Positions 59,570 through 64,000 of a DNA stretch of 64,000 bases are shown here, one piece after another. The notes below the pieces were generated by a model. That model was not told where the DNA came from, did no database searches, and was given only the letters and a program-made list of their open reading frames with translations. The translations under genes and the position numbers were made by a program. Numbering within the stretch: the stretch's first letter is position 1; each line of letters opens with the position of its first letter. The stretch comes from Niabella yanshanensis (GTDB taxonomy: Bacteria > Bacteroidota > Bacteroidia > Chitinophagales > Chitinophagaceae). The stretch covers positions 2,542,001 to 2,606,000 of the forward strand of contig NZ_CP139960.1 in the NCBI RefSeq assembly GCF_034424215.1. Direction: 5' to 3'.

Positions 59570-59739
59570 GACGCAAAGTTACTTGGCTATCAATTATTTT
59601 TTGCTTAATAATTATCAGGACCATATAAGCCGCAATTTAAGGCCTGTGACAAAACAACAGATCTGAATTAGGAAATGGGAAAGGCAACAATAAGCAGCCC
59701 TGAAAAATAATACTTACTTTTACAGCCTACTTTTTTGAT

Positions 59740-60822
59740 ATGAGTGTAAATAAACCTGCTATTGGCATTTCGTGTGGAGATATAAATGGGATCGGTATTG
59801 AGCTGATCGTTAAGGCCTTTTCTGATACCAGAATTACTGAAATATGTACACCTGTTGTTTTTGCAAACAATAAAACGATCAACTTTTACAGGAAGTTTGC
59901 AGGTGAACCCAATTTTAATTTTAACAATGTAAAAGATTTTACCCGGATCAATCTGAGGCAGGTAAACATTTTTAACTGCTGGGAGGAAGAAGTTACGGTA
60001 ACTCCGGGTGTGTTAAACGAGACGGGGGGAAAGTATGCGGTGTTTTCTTTGCAGGCGGCGGTGAAAGCCCTGCAGGAGGGTGCTATTGAAGGCCTGGTAA
60101 CCGCTCCTATTCATAAAAGCAATGTACAGGGTGAAGCGTTCTCGCATATCGGCCATACCCCTTATCTGAAAGAGGCGTTTGAAGCTAAAGATGTGGTAAT
60201 GATGATGTGTGCACAAAATATGCGTGTTGCCCTGGTTACCGAACATGTACCTGTTAAAGATGTAGCCAGCCATATCACTACAGCAGCGATATTAAGTAAA
60301 CTCAACCTGATACAGGAATCTCTGAAAAAGGATTTTGGCATTAATAAACCCCGTATTGCAGTTTTGGGTCTGAATCCTCATGCCGGGGACGAAGGTTTGG
60401 TGGGTTATGAAGAAGAAACCATTATCAAACCGGCTATCAAAGAAGCCAGAAATAAAAATATTCTCGCTTTTGGGCCCTATAGCGCCGATGCATTCTTTGC
60501 ACGCGGACAATATGAGAAGTTTGACGCGGTATTAGCGATGTACCATGACCAGGGATTAATACCTTTTAAGTCGCTTTCAATTGGCGAAGGCATTAATTAT
60601 ACGGCAGGCCTCGACATCGTGCGCACCTCCCCCGATCATGGTGTGGCCTTTGATATAGCCGGAAAGGGTATTGCAGATCCCGCTTCATTCCTGGAAGCCG
60701 TTTATCAATGTGTAGATATCATTCAGCATCGTTACGAATACCAGGATCAGCGTTCCAATCCTATTAAAAAGGTGATGCCTGAAGTAACCGCAAAGCTTAT
60801 TGACGAAAAAATTGATGAGTAA
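59740..60822 (+). CDS. pdxA: 4-hydroxythreonine-4-phosphate dehydrogenase
   Basis: Pyridoxal phosphate biosynthesis (DXP-dependent path). 360 residues. GISCGDINGIGIELIVKAF, LVTAPIHKSNVQ, the metal-binding HTPYLKEAF region, and the strongly conserved LAMYHDQGLIPFKSL and RTSPDHGVAFDIAGKG, with metal ligands His and Asp, are all present. The intact motifs suggest an active enzyme. The pdxH gene of the same vitamin path is at 13093. Confidence 0.96.
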   Translation: MSVNKPAIGISCGDINGIGIELIVKAFSDTRITEICTPVVFANNKTINFYRKFAGEPNFNFNNVKDFTRINLRQVNIFNCWEEEVTVTPGVLNETGGKYAVFSLQAAVKALQEGAIEGLVTAPIHKSNVQGEAFSHIGHTPYLKEAFEAKDVVMMMCAQNMRVALVTEHVPVKDVASHITTAAILSKLNLIQESLKKDFGINKPRIAVLGLNPHAGDEGLVGYEEETIIKPAIKEARNKNILAFGPYSADAFFARGQYEKFDAVLAMYHDQGLIPFKSLSIGEGINYTAGLDIVRTSPDHGVAFDIAGKGIADPASFLEAVYQCVDIIQHRYEYQDQRSNPIKKVMPEVTAKLIDEKIDE

Positions 60823-60851
60823 AAAGAAGAGCCGGACTGACTTTATGTTTT

Positions 60852-61349
60852 CTAATTCAGTACCCCTCTTGCTTTAGCACTTTTTTGCCCTGATGTCGCT
60901 TTAAGATAGTTACATAAGTCCGTGTTGTTATAATTCTCCTCTTCACTTATTAGATGGAGTACACTTAATACCGCAGGAGTAATAGAAGCCATGAGAAAGT
61001 TGACTGTTTTGTTGCGAACCTGTGTTTTTTTAGCAATTTCATCAATGGTGTCAACAAGTTTTACACCGAATATTTCAGAGTTGATACCTCTTCCTTTTTC
61101 AACAATATGGAGATCATCGGTAAAAAGAGTTGAAAATTTCAGAATGGCACACTCTTTACCAATCTTGAGGATTTCTTCAGTTTTTTTATTTTGAGCACAT
61201 TGAAAATTGAGCGCAGCGATAGCAGCATCCGTAATCAGGTAAATAGCACTTTCGATAGCCGAAGAAGATTCTTGAAAATAGTTGCTGGCGGAGAGGATCA
61301 GGTCCTTTTCATTATTTAATTGTGATATGACGCGGTATTTGAAGTCCAT
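60852..61349 (-). CDS. Hypothetical protein, DUF937-like
   Basis: About 165 residues, helical, no signal peptide. The Ala/Ile-rich segment SAIESAIYLITDAAIAALNF and the later EIAKKTQVRNKTVNFLMASITPAVLSVL resemble DUF937 proteins such as YidB, where a central L-x-x-x-T-G-L-x-x-x-x-V-x-x-L pattern recurs. I assign only a weak similarity. The ATG at 61349 (MDFKYRVISQL) is used; a TTG two codons earlier is possible. It converges on pdxA with a 29-base gap. The spacer 61350-61543 shows no clear signal. Confidence 0.6.
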   Translation of the reverse strand: MDFKYRVISQLNNEKDLILSASNYFQESSSAIESAIYLITDAAIAALNFQCAQNKKTEEILKIGKECAILKFSTLFTDDLHIVEKGRGINSEIFGVKLVDTIDEIAKKTQVRNKTVNFLMASITPAVLSVLHLISEEENYNNTDLCNYLKATSGQKSAKARGVLN

Positions 61350-61543
61350 AACCAATTTCGTAATTGAGAAGCGTTAAAAAAGAGGGGCGAACGTTTGACC
61401 TGGAAAGGTCCCGAAGCCCACTCTAAGCCCTCTAAACCACTGTAAAAGTACCACGTGGCTGGTTATGTATTTACCAATATTCGACGAATTGGTTAATTTA
61501 TAAGGTGAGTTGCCCTTTTTTATAGATCAATTATTTTTTCGGT

Positions 61544-62455
61544 CTAAAGCTCCGGTAAAATAGCCCAGTAAAACACAACAACTCTTCTACGTTCGTCATT
61601 ATCGGTATAATCTGTGATATTATTAAAAGGTAAAGCCTCCCCCCTCCCATAGCTTGAGTAGCCAATTTTCAATTGATTGTAATTGGAAAATTTAGATGCG
61701 CTGGTTCTCATAATGATTTTGAGGTTACGCAATAGCTCGTTCGCCCTTAAATCAGAAAGCACCTGGTTCATTTGAACACTTTGAGGATCAGGTTGTTTCA
61801 TATAGCTCTTTAGCTCATTAAATAACGGAGTGCCCGGGGTAATGGGAGTGGCGTCAGCATAGCCCACAATTACCAGGTGTGCCGTTCTTTTGATATCGGG
61901 ATAGCGGTTGGAAATTGCCGACATAGAATCTATCGCCGGCTGAAAAGACCGGTTAACACTGCTAAAGGCAGCCGGCGCTATGCGGTAAATTCCCGGCTCA
62001 AAAAATGCTCCCATCCCATATTTTTGAAAGGCCTCCATTTTTACGGCCTCATCTAAAAGCTGGTAAATACGATCTCTTGTTTTCTTCTGAAGCTGAAATG
62101 AGTCTAACCGGTCAACATAGGGCTTAACATCATCTTCGTAATTATTGGTGCGGAAGTTCTTCTTTTTTTCGAGGAAAAAATCTACTGCGCTAACCGTTTG
62201 CTGGATCTTGCTGAGATCACCCTGTAAAGTAGATAACAGGGATACGATCTTTTTATTAAGCGAACTATCCACGCCCCGCTTGCCGAGTTTCTTTGACATC
62301 TCCGCCTGAAGGTCATTTAATGCAACAGAATCTGCATTAACAGATTCACGGGTAGTTTTGCTTTTTTCTTTTGTAGCGGTTATCCTTTTCTGGGTACCAC
62401 AGGAAGTTATTAAAGCCCCGATCATCACAGAGGCATATAGAATTTTCTTAATCAT
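61544..62455 (-). CDS. OmpA-like lipoprotein
   Basis: 303 residues with a lipoprotein signal ending in TSC (MIKKILYASVMIGALITSC). Helical and charged in the middle, with an OmpA-like C-terminus: HLVIVGYADATPITPG..., SDLRANELLRNLKIIM..., SYGRGEALPFNNITDYTDNDERRRVVVFY, where NDERRRVVV matches the peptidoglycan-binding end of the OmpA family. It is probably anchored in the outer membrane and linked to peptidoglycan. It is preceded by a small membrane protein and a hybrid kinase on the same strand, suggesting a cell envelope sensing operon. Confidence 0.85.
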   Translation of the reverse strand: MIKKILYASVMIGALITSCGTQKRITATKEKSKTTRESVNADSVALNDLQAEMSKKLGKRGVDSSLNKKIVSLLSTLQGDLSKIQQTVSAVDFFLEKKKNFRTNNYEDDVKPYVDRLDSFQLQKKTRDRIYQLLDEAVKMEAFQKYGMGAFFEPGIYRIAPAAFSSVNRSFQPAIDSMSAISNRYPDIKRTAHLVIVGYADATPITPGTPLFNELKSYMKQPDPQSVQMNQVLSDLRANELLRNLKIIMRTSASKFSNYNQLKIGYSSYGRGEALPFNNITDYTDNDERRRVVVFYWAILPEL

Positions 62456-62459
62456 AAGG

Positions 62460-62858
62460 TTATTGAGGAAGTGGTTTTATGATAAACCCATTACCGGAGG
62501 GTGTTGAGGATATTTTTTTAATTTTATTTTTCAACATTTTGGAATATACGAGCTTTCTTTCAGGTGAAGTGCTGGTCTCCAGCTTCGCCTCATCTTCTGC
62601 GGCATTTGCTATGGCACCTCTGTTAAGTGAAATATTGATAAGCCCTACATTCTCTCCCAATTGAAGATCCTGGGAAGAGAGCAATAATTCATCTGCAAAT
62701 ATGCCTTTTGCCTTTAATAACGCTGTACTAGATTTTGAGCTATCAGTTTCAATACGCCAGTTGTATAACATCAGCATTAAAAGTATAATAGCGCCAATCC
62801 AGAGCAAAACCAAAGAAGCTCTTGCCCTTCTTGTATAAAATGTACTAGCTTTTGGCAT
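62460..62858 (-). CDS. Small single-pass membrane protein
   Basis: 132 residues. One N-terminal membrane helix (ASLVLLWIGAIILLMLMLYNW) after a basic stretch (YTRRARA), then a periplasmic or extracytoplasmic region of about 100 residues with no recognised fold. It overlaps the end of the hybrid kinase gene by 14 bases and ends four bases before the OmpA-like gene start, so all three are likely one operon. It may link the kinase to the OmpA-like lipoprotein, but this is inference. Confidence 0.7.
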   Translation of the reverse strand: MPKASTFYTRRARASLVLLWIGAIILLMLMLYNWRIETDSSKSSTALLKAKGIFADELLLSSQDLQLGENVGLINISLNRGAIANAAEDEAKLETSTSPERKLVYSKMLKNKIKKISSTPSGNGFIIKPLPQ

Positions 62859-64000
62859 TCTCTTTTAATGTTTTATTGATTAAACTATCAATTTCATCTA
62901 TAAAGCTATTGCACTTATCTGCTGCAACTGTCTGCCCGTTATGTAACAGCCTGCCTTTATCTATAATGATCTTGTAAACCGAATGGTCGGGCCCCAGAGA
63001 CGAGAATGTTGATTTCATCCGGTGCAAAAGCCGGTTAATCGCTTCCGTATCTTCCTGGCCAGCGGCCGCAGCGAGATCCGTTTTATCTTTTAACCACTGC
63101 GCTCTCATTTCCTTTAATATCTCAGCCAGCACTTCTTTATCATCTCCTATAATTGAGGTCAGATAATCGAGGTTATCATTGTAATCAATAGCTGCATCCG
63201 TTTCCTGCTGCACCGGTGCCGACGGCTCTTTCCCTGTTTGTTTCAGATAAAAAGCCATTTTCTGAACCAGTAGTTCTTCGTCTACCGGTTTAGCCATGTA
63301 ATCTGAGAATCCGGCTTCCAGGCATTTCTGAACTTCTCCCTCCGATACGTAGGCAGTCATTGCAATTACCGGTGTTTTCAGGTAAAGCTCCCTGCGCAAA
63401 ATAGATATAGCCGTATATCCATCCATTACAGGCATTTGAATATCCATTAGTACCAGGTCAAATATCTCTTTCCTTAGAAGGTTTACAGCCTCCTGACCAT
63501 TGTCGATAATACGGGGTATCAGGCTATGTTTGCTAAAAATATGCTTCAATAATACCTGGTTGGCCTTGTTATCTTCTACAACCAGCACCCTGTAATCCTC
63601 AAATGAGTAGGTAGCCGAAACTTCATTGCTTACAGCCTCCTCTACTCTTTCCGCTTTTTCAAGTATGCATGTAAAATTAAATTCTGATCCCTCATTGACA
63701 TGACTGTATACCGATATAGACCCACCCATACGCTCTACGAGATTTTTCACAATAGTCAGTCCTAAACCAGTTCCTCCATGTTGCCTTTGAGCCCCCTGTT
63801 CCAGTTGTTCGAAGCGTTCAAATATAGTTCCGATTTTATCTTTGGGGATACCTACACCGCTATCTTTTATAGTAAAAGACAGCTTATAAAATTTTTGCTC
63901 CTCATCCACCCAAATGATGCCGGCGCTCACTTCTATACCTCCGTCTGTGGTAAATTTGATGGCATTACTGATCAGGTTTATAAATATCTGCTGCAACCGG
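62845..64000 (-). CDS. Hybrid sensor histidine kinase (C-terminal part; gene continues past the window)
   Basis: Only the last 385 or so residues are present; the reading frame stays open to the edge. Visible order: HATPase (N box LQQIFINLISNAIKFT, G1 box KDSGVGIPKDKIG, F box FERFEQ, G2 box HGGTGLGLTIVKNLV), receiver domain (VLVVEDNKANQVLL, phospho-acceptor Asp in VLMDIQMPVMDG, Lys in YMAKPVDEE) and a C-terminal HPt domain (LLHRMKSTFSSLG; the usual phospho-His position in H-x-x-K is His-Arg-Met-Lys). The sensor and dimerisation/phospho-acceptor domains lie beyond the window. It overlaps the small membrane protein gene. Confidence 0.92.
   Translation of the reverse strand, partial: RLQQIFINLISNAIKFTTDGGIEVSAGIIWVDEEQKFYKLSFTIKDSGVGIPKDKIGTIFERFEQLEQGAQRQHGGTGLGLTIVKNLVERMGGSISVYSHVNEGSEFNFTCILEKAERVEEAVSNEVSATYSFEDYRVLVVEDNKANQVLLKHIFSKHSLIPRIIDNGQEAVNLLRKEIFDLVLMDIQMPVMDGYTAISILRRELYLKTPVIAMTAYVSEGEVQKCLEAGFSDYMAKPVDEELLVQKMAFYLKQTGKEPSAPVQQETDAAIDYNDNLDYLTSIIGDDKEVLAEILKEMRAQWLKDKTDLAAAAGQEDTEAINRLLHRMKSTFSSLGPDHSVYKIIIDKGRLLHNGQTVAADKCNSFIDEIDSLINKTLKENAKS

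Overview
The window looks like chromosomal DNA from a Bacteroidota bacterium, most likely family Chitinophagaceae (inference). Evidence: a SusC/SusD/SusE outer-membrane nutrient-uptake locus, gldE next to mutY and ssb, DUF3078 and DUF4286 proteins, a TamL-like lipoprotein, and promoters with the Bacteroidota -7 element TAnnTTTG in place of a sigma70 -10 box. Most of the content is housekeeping.

Layout. 1-5.2 kb: nadB, a lipid A-type acyltransferase, the SRP RNA, a small transaldolase and a LolC/E-type permease. 5.2-6.6 kb: a complete IS3-family insertion sequence. 6.7-12.6 kb: a TrmH methyltransferase and TamL-like barrel (divergent), a LOG protein, xth, HU and the tiny ribosomal protein THX. 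12.6-19.1 kb: pdxH, pyrH, an aldo/keto reductase, a fructokinase-like kinase, a HEAT-repeat protein and an unusual LGFP-repeat metalloprotease. 19.3-22.4 kb: the rplM-rpsI-rpsB-tsf cluster, with a leader before rplM and a hairpin of iterated words in every spacer. 22.6-23.2 kb: a frameshifted Uma2-family gene. 23.2-32.6 kb: susC-susD-susE, a NUDIX-type regulator and a GH13 glucanase. 32.7-36.8 kb: a beta-propeller protein and a large outer-membrane barrel. 36.9-45 kb: ligA, an Lrp/AsnC regulator, an aberrant tRNA gene, DUF3078, a glycosyltransferase, rng and a 29-residue bS22/mS38-like protein. 45-50.9 kb: a TPR protein, an HU-like protein, mutY-ssb-gldE, DUF3109 and a LutB-like protein. 50.9-64 kb: a DPP IV-type peptidase, a LacI regulator, a nucleotidase, an MFS transporter, HIT, greA, a 2-hydroxyacid dehydrogenase, rsmA, pdxA, and an OmpA-like lipoprotein next to a hybrid histidine kinase cut by the window edge.

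Three things stand out. (1) At 39651-39811 an isolated transcription unit (promoter, RNA, terminator) encodes a tRNA-shaped RNA with intact acceptor, D, anticodon and T arms, a GUC (Asp-type) anticodon and G73, a leucine-like D arm, and an 89-nt variable region. (2) An operator, TGTGTA-N5-TACACA, recurs at the glucan locus (susC twice, the NUDIX regulator, the GH13 enzyme) and again 25 kb away at the MFS transporter; at three promoters it starts inside the -7 box at the same offset, which defines a local regulon. (3) Several intergenic spacers, including all three inside the ribosomal protein cluster, hold imperfect hairpins built from a short iterated word, a different word at each site. greA and rplM also have terminator-like hairpins between promoter and start codon.
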